Of a DNA stretch of 64,000 bases, positions 23,661 through 34,528 are shown piece after piece; position 1 is the stretch's first letter, and every line of letters starts with the position of its first letter. This DNA comes from Palaemon carinicauda (lineage: Eukaryota > Arthropoda > Malacostraca > Decapoda > Palaemonidae), in NCBI RefSeq assembly GCF_036898095.1, contig NC_090766.1, positions 40,986,209 through 41,050,208 on the forward strand, written 5' to 3'. The notes beneath the pieces were generated by a model. That model worked only from the letters and a program-made list of their open reading frames with translations. It did not search any database and was not told where the DNA came from. The position numbers and the translations under genes were made by a program.

Positions 23661-26434
23661 ATCAAATTTGGCTATGCATAGGCTATGTGTATACTTGGCC
23701 AAGCCAGGCGAGGCGAGACGAAGCAAGGCTTTCCAAGGTTGGACTATGTTAAGCAAGAATAGGTAAACTTGGGCTATCTGAGGTTAGGCACCTATTGGGC
23801 AAAGCTGGGTCATGTATGACTCTACAATTGGATGTTAACTATGTAGAGTTAGTGGGAAAACTTCCACAAAATGTAAGATTTTCCATAAATTTCCATCATC
23901 TAAATTTTCTTTGACTAAACTAAAGTAAAACTAGGGTCGGATATTGGTTTATTTTCTTTGATATTTATTCATCTTGTAAACCTCATCAAAACCTAAACGA
24001 AATTAACACTCAAATTATATGTAGGTTCGAATTATATTTGTAGAAATGTTTCTCAATCACACAGTTTTAAGTAGATAAAGACAGCACCGCACCTATGGCT
24101 AGCTTGGGCGGGTATCGTTAGGTTTGACAGCATCCCTATTATTTTGCTCTAGTGTTGTCCCCCGCCCAAAATGCAAATTATCCTCTGGTCCATCATTTTT
24201 CTTGGTTCCCCAAGATGTTCTGTATCTCTAGAACTACTTATTTCTGATAACAGTTTATGTCCGAGAACTTATAAAGTTTTTAAGGTTAAGAATGTAGCCC
24301 TATTATGACACCTAAATATACCTTAACTTTTATTTCCATCCATAACCAAAGAAAATGGTAGCCTATGAAATATAGTTTTGCAGAAAAGCATCAATCAAAG
24401 ATGCAGAGACCATTTTCTATGCTGCAGCTAACTGCATCTACCATTCTCTAGCTGGAATGAAATTAAGGATATATTCTAGCCTAAGGTAACCTCACCTAAC
24501 CTGACTCCGATCGGTCTTCTTACCTATCGGGAGGATGGCTACACCACCTCTGCAACTTTCTAATTCACAGCAACATATCAAAATAGATACATATTACGCT
24601 ATACCAGTAACAAAATCTCCCGAAACACCCAGCATACACAAAATATTTAGGTACAAAGATTTGTTATTAATCAAGTCGGGTAATACCATTGTTTTTTGAC
24701 AATTCAAAATACAATGATTAGATTATTCCAATGACATTTCACACTAGGAAAGGAAAAAATAGGTAACCTGTTCTAATATCTAAATATAGTCCAAATTAGC
24801 GGTTTGTTATGGGTAGCCAATGGAGTCCTACTTTAATAATCGATACTACTGTTAGTGTGCCACATTTGTGGGAGTATATCACAGCCTACTCACCCCAATC
24901 ATAACTTGATAAAAAAAAATGACCCTTCCCCTAGTTTGACCATATAGCCTCTAATTAATGCTGTGCTACAATAAAAATTAAAATCATAATTTACAAGATA
25001 TTTTGGGGGGATCGTTTCCCGCAGCAAAATTTTGGTTTCACTAACCGTAAAATAAAAAATAAAAAATTTAGAATAACCATGCTTACTTCTACCCTCCTAG
25101 TGTTCGGAAATCAATACACAATATTTTCCCTACCATTTTAAGGGTCGAGATTGGGTTTTCATTAATAGCAATAAATTTTAAATATTAACAGTGAAATACA
25201 AACACTTCACTTCGTTGTTCACTTTATAGATATAGTGCCTATAATTAAACATTGAAATTAAAAGACCAGTTACCTTTTCAAGAAAACTCCATTTTTATCC
25301 ACATAGCTTTCTTCCCCTTCATAGCATTTGACATGGAAGTGTTAACTTGATGGTAGTTGCATTTTCCACACAATAAACTTAGCCAGATCCAGATATTCCA
25401 TCGCTCATGGAAAGAAAGGGCAAAATACGAAACGAACTACTGAAAGTTTGATTGTTCAGCCTTCAAACAGCCAAGGAATCTCAGAAACCAGTGTTGGTAG
25501 ATTGGTTAGTCTAAAAATCCCCCAAAATTGTGGAAAAAAAAGCCCCCAAACAACCAAAAAATCCCCTGTTTCCACAAATATATTTTCTTCTGATCCTGTA
25601 GGCTTTACTAATATAGAAATTACTCACTATATTCCATACAAGTGCAAGTAAACTAATTGTAACAATATAAAGGTTTACTCATCTTTGTTACTTCTTCATA
25701 AAAATTTGTACAGAATATCCCCGTCAGACACCCAAAATCCCCAAATCTAGGGTGAAATCCCCATATCTGGCAACACTGAGTGAAACTCCAGTATCCGTGG
25801 ACGGTACATAACGAATAGAGCGCCATCTATTGTCAAAAGTAGTAAGCAAAACAAATAACGCCAACCATCAGTGTTATGTCTTGAAGAGTATTTAAGACTT
25901 TATTCAAGATGTTGCGAGAAGAATTAAGAAATTTGGATTATTCAAAGAAGCTGTTCTAAATTTAACTCATCAAAGTTATCCAAAACTAAGTTGTAATATC
26001 AACTGTAACTGACAGACAAATGGTACAGTACCGGGATGAATCAAAATAAGACAACAGGAGGGACTTTAATAAATAAACCAGGAAATTTAATTGACGTTGA
26101 AAATTAGTATTGTCAGCAAGCTTTTAGACAAATCTCGTCCACATCAACTTTATTTCCATTATCTGTCCAATCTGAATAGCAAGTAATAAGGCCTACATTT
26201 TATCTGCAATTATTAATTTTTAATTATATTAAAATTGATCAGGTTAATTAGTGAGAGACATGATCATATACAGGGTTGGTTTTATTTAAATCAAAATATT
26301 TAAATCAGGTGATTTAAATCGAATCAAATGAGAGTAAAAATCATGATTTAAATAAAAAGGAAATTAAATGTCAGAAATTGCCTTGGAAAACGGAAAACAT
26401 AAAAAAACTAGTTAATTTTTATAAGTATCAAATA
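23661..26434. other. AT-rich spacer, no gene recognised
   Basis: Low-complexity and AT-rich. There is a cluster of AAATCCCC-type strings between 25510 and 25760, and a local ATTTAAAT-rich patch at 26280-26350 with several self-complementary GATTTAAATC-like words. A 67-codon ORF at 25448-25651 spans the AAATCCCC cluster and has no recognised domain. Confidence 0.55.
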
Positions 26435-26724
26435 TCTTAAAGGCCGAATGGCAGAGGCAAGGGACAGTGACATTAATTTATCAAGCACGACAAAGCCATA
26501 GAGACTGAACATATATGCATATGATCAGCGTCCAAGCCCCCTCTCCACCCAAGCTAGGGCAAAGGAGGGCCAGGTAATGGCTGCTGATGACTCAGCAGCC
26601 ATCCTTAGCTCTCAAGGATGGTGAGGTTGCAGTGACCAAAGAAACTAAGAAGTTTGAGCAGGACTCAAATCCCAGTCTGGCGTTTACCAACCAGGGACGT
26701 TACCACATCGGCCATCACAACCCT
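26435..26724 (-). repeat. tRNA-derived SINE, copy 1
   Basis: Same family as 35739-36047 and 58445-58785. On the - strand the head at the right end carries a GGTTCGA-like B box (here GATTTGAGTCC, decayed) and a GGCCGATGTGG A-box region. The body includes CCAAGCCCCCTCTCCACCCA and TGACTCAGCAG. About 290 bp. Confidence 0.75.
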
Positions 26725-27029
26725 CCAAATGAACAAAATCTTTGGTTAATAGCTATAATATTTCGGGTAAACTTGGTGTTCCTGAGAATTGCAGTTATTG
26801 TTGCAATTATACAAATTACAAAGGTCTTCATTTTTCTTAATAGCGTTAATAAGAATTAAAGATTTTGTTGCAAGTATATAGATACTCGTAGATGCTTGTT
26901 TCTTGAAAGCTCTAAAATCAAACAAGATACATTTCGCTTCAAAAACTTCAAAAATTCAACTTACAATAAGAAAAAGACATACTCGCCCCTTATGATACTA
27001 CAAACAAGGTCTTAATTTTTCACATCCTG

Positions 27030-27230
27030 AGAAAATATATTATTATTATTATTATTATTATTAAATGCTAAGCTACAACCCTAGTTGGAAAAGCAGGACG
27101 CTATAAGCCCAAGGGCTCCAACAGGGAAAATAGCCCAGTGAGGAAAGGAAACAAGGAAAAATAAAATATTTCAAGAACAGCAAAACCATTGAAATAAATA
27201 TTTCCTATAATAACTGTAAAAATTTTAACA
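27030..27230 (-). repeat. TAA-tailed retroposon, copy 1
   Basis: An (ATT)n tail (27040-27063) is followed by the family signature AGCTACAACCCTAGTTGGAA and AGCCCAGTGAGGAAAGGAAA. Seven copies occur in the window (27.0, 33.8, 34.5, 35.1, 40.0, 58.1 and 58.9 kb). The tail lies at the 3' end of the element's own strand. I do not recognise a coding region; it may be a SINE or the 3' end of a LINE. Confidence 0.75.
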
Positions 27231-27301
27231 AAACAGGAAGAGAAACTAGTGGGAAAGAAAGTAGGCTACACACAGATTCCAATACATGCATCTTTAAGAC
27301 C

Positions 27302-27465
27302 ACTTTATTTAATCTATTACTCGTTATATATTTGATAGAGGAAAATAATATATCACCTGAAGATCTGTCGTATCAGGTTTGTTGGGGGGGGGGGGGTAGC
27401 TGGATCTTCAGGCGATCCTTTATTATTCTCTATTAAATATATAATGAGTAATAGATTAAATAAAG
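27302..27465. repeat. Perfect-looking hairpin, about 64-bp stem
   Basis: Arm 27302-27365 (ACTTTATTTAATCTATTACT through CACCTGAAGATC) is the reverse complement of arm 27402-27465 with few mismatches. The 36-base loop contains a run of 13 G. It abuts the Harbinger-like element at 27478. It may be a small foldback MITE; a transcript would form a long duplex. Confidence 0.8.
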
Positions 27466-27477
27466 AAATTGGGCTTA

Positions 27478-27662
27478 AAAGGCAGGCCCACACGCTCCGT
27501 TTTGCACAACAATTTGTCTGCGCAGTCTTAAGACGAAATGAAAACCTTACAATTTTATTGCGTCTACACGGTACCATGATGTTTGCACGAGTTTCGCTCA
27601 GTTTTGTCAACATCGTCATGGAGGAGGTACTCCTTTTCTCAATTTTGACGTGTTGTATGGTG

Positions 27663-27695
<33 letters not shown>

Positions 27696-28261
27696 TTGGA
27701 ACGTCTCAGAAGCACCTGGTGTTCAAAGTGGTCGCAAAAGGGGCTTTTGAAAAGCCAAATTTCTCCCATATTAAATTACTGCGTGAACTATGTGATGAGC
27801 CTTTGCGGTAAACACTTCTCAAAGAATATTTTTTTTTACCTCCATGTCTCTGTTGGCATTTTTATCAATTTGAAATGTTCCACTAAGCTTTCATAAGCCT
27901 TCCCCTTTTTATCCCGGTCACTATAATCCTTTGATTTGACACGCCAAATGCATGGGAAACTTTCGTACAATGCAATAATTTCTGTGAGGAACTCTCGAGA
28001 ACATTGCCTAAAGTCTGCCATTGTCGCTTGTTGAATTAAAACTAAGGCACAAAATGAAACGAAAGACGGTGCTACCGTCTACACTACCGACTTGTCTGCA
28101 CAGTTCATGGATATCTATGCTCTCCTAGCTCAGTCATCGCTGTACCATCTTGTGCTGGAGTCAAAACTGCGCGGTTTTCCTGTCCACATGCAACGTTTTA
28201 TCTGCAACGTCTTGAACTGTGCGGACAAAAGGTTGTGCAAAACGTAGCGTGTGGACCAGCA
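27478..28261 (-). mobile_element. PIF/Harbinger-like DNA transposon remnant
   Basis: Imperfect inverted ends: GCAGGCCCACACGCTCCGTT plus TTGCACAAC at 27482, and on the other strand GCTGGTCCACACGCTACGTT plus TTGCACAAC ending at 28260. TTA lies outside both ends (27475-27477 and 28262-28264), which fits the 3-bp TWA target duplication of this superfamily. It encodes a MADF-domain start on the - strand. Only 784 bp remain, interrupted by an A-run at 27662-27693, so it is non-autonomous. No DDE transposase was seen. Confidence 0.7.
27836..28021 (-). pseudogene. MADF (Myb/SANT-like) DNA-binding domain fragment of a Harbinger element
   Basis: A 61-codon reading from ATG at 28021. It includes F-L-T-E-I-I-A-L-Y-E-S-F-P-C-I-W-R-V-K-S and K-A-Y-E-S-L-V-E-H-F, the first helices of a MADF domain as found in the accessory DNA-binding protein of PIF/Harbinger transposons. 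The domain normally continues for some 25-30 residues; here the frame is lost after H-F-K-L-I-K and stops. It lies within the inverted ends at 27478-28261, supporting its origin from that element and not from a host transcription factor. Confidence 0.72.
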
Positions 28262-28479
28262 TTAAATAGATGTGATCCAAAATAATTAATTTCTTCTCCA
28301 GATGTTCCCTGCTACGATTTTGCAACAATACTTATGCTTATATCTTGTTTCTATTGTCTTAATAATTTTGGGCATGAAAATTAATGTTCTAGGATTATTT
28401 TTGTTCCTTTAACTGTCTTAATTTTATGAAAATGAAAGTTCTGTATTATTTAAAAAAAAGGAATAGGAAGAGAAAATAA

Positions 28480-28680
28480 ACAAAATAGGTAGCCCGAGTG
28501 TACCCCTCAAATCACTCTGGCAAGTAATGACTCAGTGCCGATATCTAGTAAAGTTCGATATCTAGGTGTATTTCTTGACTATAACCTGTCTCTCAATGTC
28601 AAAATAAATAATGTAATAAAAACTGCTGGTTACCATCTAAGAAATATTGCGTTTATAATAAAGTACCCGCGTGAAAATTC

Positions 28681-28712
<32 letters not shown>

Positions 28713-28775
28713 GTGATAAACTGTGTTATTACCAGGATTGACTACTGCAAATCTCCAGAATGCGAATTGTTAGAA
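28480..28775 (+). pseudogene. Non-LTR (LINE) reverse transcriptase C-terminal scrap
   Basis: The reading V-R-Y-L-G-V-F-L-D-Y-N-L-S-L, followed by Y-H-L-R-N-I-A-F-I, matches the conserved region after the catalytic core of LINE reverse transcriptases (L-G-V-x-L-D ... H-L-R-N-I). After an interrupting 28-A run (28683-28710) the frame resumes with T-R-I-D-Y-C, the usual next block. Truncated at both ends. Confidence 0.7.
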
Positions 28776-28919
28776 CCAAAACTGTAAAGAACGTGTTTCT
28801 ATCAAAATAGAAATAAAACATCACCGCAGTTAGGAAAAAAAATACCCAGAGTCTATAATAATCCGAAGCCTTGGAAAAGGAAAAATATCCAAAACTAGTT
28901 ACTTTTTATAAGTATCAAA

Positions 28920-28943
28920 GGCTTTAAAGGCCGCTCATGAATG
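28920..28943 (-). repeat. SINE 3' end interrupted by gypsy-1 (left part, with target duplication)
   Basis: GGCTTTAAAGGCCGCTCATG plus AATG is the tail end of the tRNA-SINE family. It stops at 28943 and the family resumes at AATGGCAG (33343). AATG (28940-28943 and 33343-33346) is the target-site duplication of the gypsy insertion. Confidence 0.85.
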
Positions 28944-29198
28944 TGTACCAACCGCGTGTCACACGATCGTACATTAATTATTTTGTATATATTATGCTTG
29001 TATCTGCGCTCTTCCCTTGCACTAAAAAGATCCTGAATGATCATGTCTCTGGTTTTCCTCTGTAGCATTGTCTGTCTTGTGAACATGAAAATGCCTGTTG
29101 CCTTGAGGTTTTGTACATAAAGGAGAGTGTTCTATGATAAACTCACTCAGTTGATTGCATCCTGCCTTTGAGTCATAACCTCTCTCTCAGCCGTCACA
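28944..29198 (+). repeat. gypsy-1 5' LTR
   Basis: Begins TGTACCAACCGCGTGTCACA and ends GCCGTCACA. Compared with the 3' LTR (33088-33342) it differs at about 15 sites. The TATA-box position reads TACATAAAG (29114-29122), where the other LTRs read TATATAAAG. Confidence 0.94.
29114..29122 (+). promoter_or_regulatory. Mutated TATA box in gypsy-1 5' LTR
   Basis: TACATAAAG. The 3' LTR and the gypsy-2 LTR have TATATAAAG here, so this promoter has one transition in its core. Confidence 0.6.
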
Positions 29199-29216
29199 TT
29201 GGTGACCCCGGAAGTC
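29199..29216 (+). promoter_or_regulatory. Candidate primer-binding site of gypsy-1
   Basis: TTGGTGACCCCGGAAGTC directly follows the 5' LTR; the TGG start is what the CCA end of a tRNA would pair with. I do not assign the tRNA species. Confidence 0.6.
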
Positions 29217-30082
29217 GACTCGCTCCCACCGCCTTCCACCCCCACCCCCCTCGCCCCTCCATCATTGGTACTAAGGCGGACTCTACGGAAGTTAGCGCTG
29301 CGGCTCCAGCATTGAAACTTTCGTCATTCGCCACCGGAGAGGTGTTTGCTTGGTTTCAGCACGCAGAAGTCCAGTTTCGCATCAACGGCGTGACTCGCTC
29401 AACCACCAAAGCAGATTATGTTTTCGTGGCAATACCCGAGGACACCTTCCCAGAAATATCCGACTGGCTTTGTGAGCAAGGAGACACCCCAATAGCGTAT
29501 GACGCCCTCAAAACATACCTTCTGCAGCAGTACTCGCCATCGCCAGCCGCCCGTATAGCAAAGCTTTTTCAGCTCTCTCAACAACCGTTGGGGGACCAAA
29601 GGGCTTCGCTTGCCCTCAGGGAAATGACCAGTATCGCTCGCCTTCAACCTGTCGCAGACGGCTCTCCTCGAGAGGTGAACCTACTTCGTGCCCTTTGGAT
29701 ACGCCGTTTACCCGGACCTAAACGCGCTGCAATACCCGATGTAGATAGTTTACCCATAAAGGACTTGATGACCAAAGCCAACGCCCTTATGGACAGCCAC
29801 TTCAAGACCTCCATCAACACCTCCACCCCTGACGACGAGGATGCCTATTCAACGTCAACCGAAGCTGACATGAATGCCGTAGGACATGCACGCCTACCCC
29901 GTGACGTACCGAAGCGGCGACAAAGCTACCCACCACCCACCAATCGCTTGCGCCCCAACAAACGACTTCTACAGCCACTTACTACCTCCCATCCGCCGCA
30001 GTTTTGCTACTACCACTTCAGATTCGGGGCAACCACGAAGAAATGTGCCGAAGATTGTCAGTGGCCAAAAACGTGTAAGTAG
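29200..30082 (+). pseudogene. gypsy-1 gag
   Basis: An open reading of about 290 codons with no in-frame ATG near its start, so translation initiation is lost or uncertain. The central part (F-A-T-G-E-V-F-A-W-F-Q-H-A-E-V-Q-F, then Y-D-A-L-K-T-Y-L-L-Q-Q-Y) looks like the capsid region of Ty3/gypsy gag. Near the C-terminus a Cys/His knuckle of the variant form C-Y-Y-H-F-R-F-G...C...C (about 30004-30058) would bind the element's RNA. The reading ends at TAG just after K-T-C-K (30080-30082). Confidence 0.75.
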
Positions 30083-30420
30083 GCCATCGCTCATGGCAGT
30101 GGCCTCCCGTGTTTCTAATCTTTTCTTTTTACATGCTTGTCGTTCTCTTTTGCCAAGGAAACTCTTCAAGACACGACGTAGTCTGTCTACACTTTTCCGA
30201 CGTCCGCTTGGTAGCTGCCAACGGATCTGCGATACCCACCTACGGTTACGAGAACCTCACATTATCATTCGGAAACGGTAAATTCAATTGAAAGTTTCTC
30301 GTTGCTGACGTCACAATGCCAATCCTCGGTGCGGATTTTCTCTCTCATTTCCACCTTCTGGTCGATATCGCCCACCGACGATTGGTCAACGCAGACTCGT
30401 ACTTGTCGACACCTCTTCAA
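30083..30420 (+). pseudogene. gypsy-1 protease remnant
   Basis: The downstream half of a retroviral-type aspartic protease is readable: L-V-A-A-N-G-S-A-I-P-T-Y-G, then F-L-V-A-D-V, then I-L-G-A-D-F-L-S. The D-T/S-G catalytic triplet that should lie upstream (about 30120-30180) was not found in any frame, so that part is deleted or scrambled. An in-frame TGA interrupts at 30289, and the C-run at 30420-30429 shifts the frame. Confidence 0.65.
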
Positions 30421-30539
30421 CCCCCCCCCCCTCTAACCTCGCTCTCCACATTAGCGCACCCACGGATGACTACGCCCACCTCCTCACGTCGTACCCGGAA
30501 GTTTTCCTTCCAGAACTTCGCCAAACGCCCAAGGTTCCT

Positions 30540-31855
30540 GCCAAGCACGGTATTTATCACCATATCAAGACGACAGGACCCCCAGTCTTCGCAAAATTCA
30601 GACGTCTGGCACCGGAACGATTGGCAGCCGCCAAACAGACGTTCGCCGAAATGGAGGAAATGGGCCTTTGCCATAAGGCCTCCAGCCCATGGTTATCACC
30701 CTTACACATCGTTCTGAAGAAAGATGGCTCCCTTCGTCTGTGCGGGGACTACAGGCGCCTGAACATGCAAACAGAACGGGATCGGATCACTACCCTCTCC
30801 CGAACATTGCCAACGTGACCTCCTACCTGCACAAAGCGAAGGTTTTCTCTACGCTCGACCTCCTGAAGGGGTATTATCAGGTGCCTATGAACCCAGAAGA
30901 CATCCCCAAGACTGCCATCACCACTCCGTTTGGTACATACACCTTCAATTACTCCTGTTTCGGCCTTCGTAATGCTGGGGCCACGTTTCAACGTCTCATG
31001 GATGGCATCTTAGGGGACCTCCCTTTCTGTGTATGTTATGTGGACGACATACTTGTGTTCTCCTCCCCAAAAGAGGAACACCTCCGTCACCTGCGCATGG
31101 TGCTCGACCGCCTGCAACAAAACGGCCTTGTAGTCCGGTACGATAAGTGTACCTTTGGCGCCAACGAAGTGTCGTTCTTAGGGCACCGCATCACTCCTGA
31201 AGGGGTCCATCCCCTCCCTGAGAAGGTAGCAGCCGTTCAGAACTTCCCCGCGCCCTCGACCATCAAAGCTCTGCAGGAGTTCTTGGGCATGATTAACTAT
31301 TATCACCGTTTTCTGCCAGCCCTTACCGCCACTCTTGCTCCCCTCTACGCCTCCCTCAAGGGCAAGCCAAAGGACCTGAAGTGGGGTCCCCTTCAAGAAG
31401 CAGCCTTCTGCAATGCAAAGAAGGCCCTATCAACTGGTGCGGCTCTCACTTTTCCTATCCCACATGCCCATCTCCTTCTCTCCACCGATGCCAGCGACGT
31501 CGCTGTTGGTGCAGTACTCGAGCAGGTGGTCAACGGCTCGCCCCGCCCATTGGCCTTCTTCAGCAGAAAACTGTTCAAGGCAGAATCGGGCTACTCTACC
31601 TTCGATCGAGAATTGCTCGCGGTGCACTTGGCTGTCCGTCACTTTCATCATTTCTTGGAAGGTACGCCCTTCGTCATTTGCACTGACCACATGACTCTGG
31701 TGCACGCCTTTACTCGACAGTCTGATGCCTGGTCCGCCCGGCAACGCCGACATCTCTCCGCCGTGGCTGAATACAATTGCACCCTTCAATACGTCCCTGG
31801 GAAAATGAATCCCGTTGCCGATGCCCTGTCAAGAAACACGCTAGCTGCCGTTCAA
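30540..31855 (+). pseudogene. gypsy-1 reverse transcriptase and RNase H
   Basis: RT blocks in order: L-H-I-V-L-K-K-D-G-S-L-R (30706), F-S-T-L-D-L-L-K-G-Y-Y-Q (30845, catalytic Asp present), F-G-L-R-N-A-G-A-T-F-Q (30960), Y-V-D-D-I-L-V-F (31038) and S-F-L-G-H-R-I (31172). RNase H keeps its acidic set: S-T-D-A-S-D (31482), F-D-R-E-L-L-A (31602), C-T-D-H-M (31680) and A-D-A-L-S-R (31819). A short insertion near 30777-30790 (about five bases relative to gypsy-2) shifts the frame just after L-N-M-Q-T-E; downstream of it one frame stays open for 614 codons into integrase. Confidence 0.93.
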
Positions 31856-33052
31856 CTGGGATTGGATTACAATGCCCTGGCTGAAGCCCAACGACAGGAT
31901 CCAGAATATCAAGCATGTAGGACATCCTGCACGTCCCTCCGTTGGGAAGACTTCCCCCTCGAAGACTCCAACACCACCCTCCTCTGTTTCGTCAGTACTG
32001 GCAGACCACGACCTTGGATTCCTGCTCCCATGCGCCGACAGGTGTTTGATTTCATTCACGGCCTTTCACATCCCTCGTGCCGTTCTACTGCACAGCTGCT
32101 GAAGGCAAAGTTCATTTGGCACGGCTTTTCTAAGGATGTTAAGGATTGGGTCTGCACCTGTGCTTCTTGCCAAACTTCCAAAGTACATCGATACACGGAT
32201 TCAGAAGTGGGCACCTTTCCTCAACCTCAGCGTCGATTCGCACACATTCACGTCGACGTTGTAGGCCCCCTACCCACATCACAAGGACATCGTTACCTGT
32301 TTACCGTCATCGACCGCTCCACTCGTTGGCCTGAAGACATTCCCATGGAAACTGCAACGTCTGCCTCTTGTACATCTGCCTTACTCTCTGGATGGATTGC
32401 AAGATTCGGTATCCCTGAGCATATTACTTCTAACAGGGGAACCACTTTCACCTCTCAATTGTGGACATCATTAGCGAATCTCCTGGGCATCACCCTACAT
32501 CAGACAACGGCCTACAACCCCGCTGCCAATTGAATGGTTGAACGTTTTCATCGCACCCTCAAAGCAGCTTTGATATCCCGCTGCAAGGATTCCAACTGGT
32601 TTACTCAGCTTCCCTGGGTCCTCCTGGGACTAAGGACCACTCCTAAAGACGCCCTCAACGTCTTGGCAGCTGAAATGGTGTATGGCGACCCGTTGGTCGT
32701 CCCTGCCGAATTTTTTCCTTCTACAACCTCCTCCGACGATCTCCAGCGCATACGTCACGTCGTGGGAAAATTTACTCTGTGCCGCCAGACTTACAAGCCC
32801 CCAGCGAAGCATCACATAACAACGGACTTGCACTCTGCAACGCACGTCTTCCTGCGCAACGACACTAACAAGCCACCGCTAACACCCCCTTACACGGGCC
32901 CTTTTCTTGTGATCCGACGCAGTACGAAAGCATTCCTCCTAAACATTCGTGGCAAAGAAGACTGGGTCTCCATTGATTGTCTAAAACCTGCTTATCTTCT
33001 GCAAGATAAACCGCCTACAGTTCGCCTCTCTAGATCAGGGCGCCCTATTTAA
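31856..33052 (+). pseudogene. gypsy-1 integrase, catalytic Asp changed and stop
   Basis: The N-terminal HHCC zinc module is present (H-G-L-S-H ... C-A-S-C, about 32058-32170). The catalytic core has H-V-D-V-V-G-P (first Asp), then T-S-N-R-G-T where gypsy-2 has T-S-D-R-G-T, so the second catalytic Asp is Asn here (near 32430), then M-V-E-R-F-H (Glu). An in-frame TGA at 32531 precedes that last block. The C-terminus has Y-T-G-P-F-L-V-I-R-R, a GPY/F-type module. It ends at TAA just before the 3' LTR. The protein would be inactive. Confidence 0.92.
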
Positions 33053-33072
33053 CATGTACAGTATGTCATTTT

Positions 33073-33087
33073 TTGGGGGGGGGGGCA
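33073..33087 (+). promoter_or_regulatory. Polypurine-tract-like run before gypsy-1 3' LTR
   Basis: A T-run followed by 11 G and CA lies immediately before TGTACC of the 3' LTR, in the place of the plus-strand primer. Expansion of the G-run is likely. Confidence 0.55.
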
Positions 33088-33342
33088 TGTACCAACCGTG
33101 TGTCACACGATCGTACATAAATTATCTTGTATATATCATGCTTGTATCTGCACTCTTCCCTCGCACTAAAAAGAACCTGAATAATCATGTCTCTGGTTTT
33201 CCTCTGTAACATTGTCTGTCTTGTGAACATGAAAATGCCTGTGGCCTTGAGGTTTTGTATATAAAGGAGAGTGTTCTATAACAAACTCACTCAGTTGATT
33301 GCATCCTGCCTTTGAGTCATAACCTCTTTCTCGGCCGTCACA
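33088..33342 (+). repeat. gypsy-1 3' LTR
   Basis: 255 bp, TGTACCAACCGTGTGTCACA to GGCCGTCACA, with an intact TATATAAAG at 33258-33266. It is followed by the AATG duplication and the rest of the SINE. Confidence 0.94.
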
Positions 33343-33478
33343 AATGGCAGAGGCAAGGGAAAGTGACATTGCTCTATCAAGCAGGACAATGCCCTAGAAG
33401 CTAACCATATATACACATGATCAGCGCCCAAGCCCCCTCTCCACCCAAGATAAGGCTAAGGAGGGCCAGGCAATGGAA
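33343..33478 (-). repeat. SINE remainder after gypsy-1 (5'-truncated)
   Basis: Continues from AATGGCAGAGGCAAGGGAAA through the CCCCCTCTCCACCCA block and stops near CAGGCAATGG; the tRNA-like head is absent. Together with 28920-28943 it is one SINE copy that predates the gypsy insertion. Confidence 0.8.
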
Positions 33479-33774
33479 ACAAAATCCTAAGAGACTATGA
33501 TGATCCGAAGAAAGTTCCTTCTCGTGTAAAAGGAAGGAAAAGAAATTGGTACTAAAAGTGGCGTTTTGGGATTTCAAAAAACCGTGTGGAATGTTCAACC
33601 TGTCGTTGCATTGGTGGGAAGGGTTTAATTCGGTGATACAGAAGTCGTGTTAACGGCTTTCTTTGTAATGTTTATGTAACTGGAGTCGCAATTATTATGG
33701 TAATAATTGCTTAGAAATGTCTTGGTTATAGGTAGCTTATTATAAGGACAGAGTATTTCGATTCCTTTTATAAA

Positions 33775-33777
33775 AGC

Positions 33778-33844
<67 letters not shown>

Positions 33845-34100
33845 GTTATTACAACCGTTGTTATTATTTTTATTATTATTACTATTATTATTATTATCAT
33901 TATTTTTATTATTATCACTAGCTAAGCTACAACGCTAGTTGGAAAAGAAAGATGCTATAAGCCCAAGGGCTCCATCAGGAAAAAATAACCAAGAGAGGAA
34001 AGGAAATTAGGAAATAAATAAACGATATAAGTAAAGAACAATTAAAACAGAATATTTTAAAACACATTATTAAGGTAACATTAGAAAGGAATAGATGAAA
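33775..34100 (-). repeat. TAA-tailed retroposon, copy 2
   Basis: A long, partly broken (ATT)n tail (33780-33918) followed by GCTAAGCTACAACGCTAGTT and CCCAAGGGCTCCATCAGG. Orientation is - by the position of the tail. Confidence 0.75.
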
Positions 34101-34528
34101 AAGGTGTGAATCTAACGATGAAAGATTAAAGTAGTTAAAAAAGGTATTATGACAGTGAGTTTAAACCACCGGGGCAGACCCAACAGCTAATATTGCCTTG
34201 TGTCAGGGGAGATGATTTTTTTTTCTTTTCTTTATGTAGAACAGTAAGCGCTTTATTTATTTATTTATTTATTTTTTTTTTTGATTGAACATTTAGTATT
34301 GCCTCACTGCTTTAACAAAGGCGATGGATTTTTTCGCAATGAATAACATAGAAAAAACAATCACCAAAGGTCTATTGAAAAGATGATAAAAAGTGCTTCT
34401 TCATTAATTGAAACGAAGCCATTTTAGAATTTAATCACCAAATACTTATAAAAAAAAAAAAAAACTCGCCTATAACGTAATAAAAAATAATATCACAAGA
34501 TTTTTATTAAGTTGATACATGACATTGA

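Larger units (their letters stand above)
28944..33342 (+). mobile_element. Ty3/gypsy LTR retrotransposon (gypsy-1), complete but defective
   Basis: A 4399-bp element with 255-bp LTRs at both ends (TGTACC...GTCACA), a tRNA-primer-site-like TGGTGACCCC after the 5' LTR, a G-rich tract before the 3' LTR and a 4-bp AATG target duplication. Gene order is gag, protease, RT, RNase H, integrase, as in Ty3/gypsy. The LTRs differ at about 15 of 255 sites by eye, so the insertion is not recent. The coding region has several stops and frameshifts. It is inserted in a tRNA-derived SINE. A second copy lies at 61301-64000 on the other strand. Confidence 0.95.

Noticed and set aside
25448..25760. AAATCCCC cluster as an NF-kappaB-type site array
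   Set aside because: The strings look like a low-complexity patch without regular spacing, and no second copy is available to test conservation.
28944..33342. Endogenous virus with an envelope gene
   Set aside because: No third ORF lies between integrase and the 3' LTR; only gag and pol are present, so it is an LTR retrotransposon.
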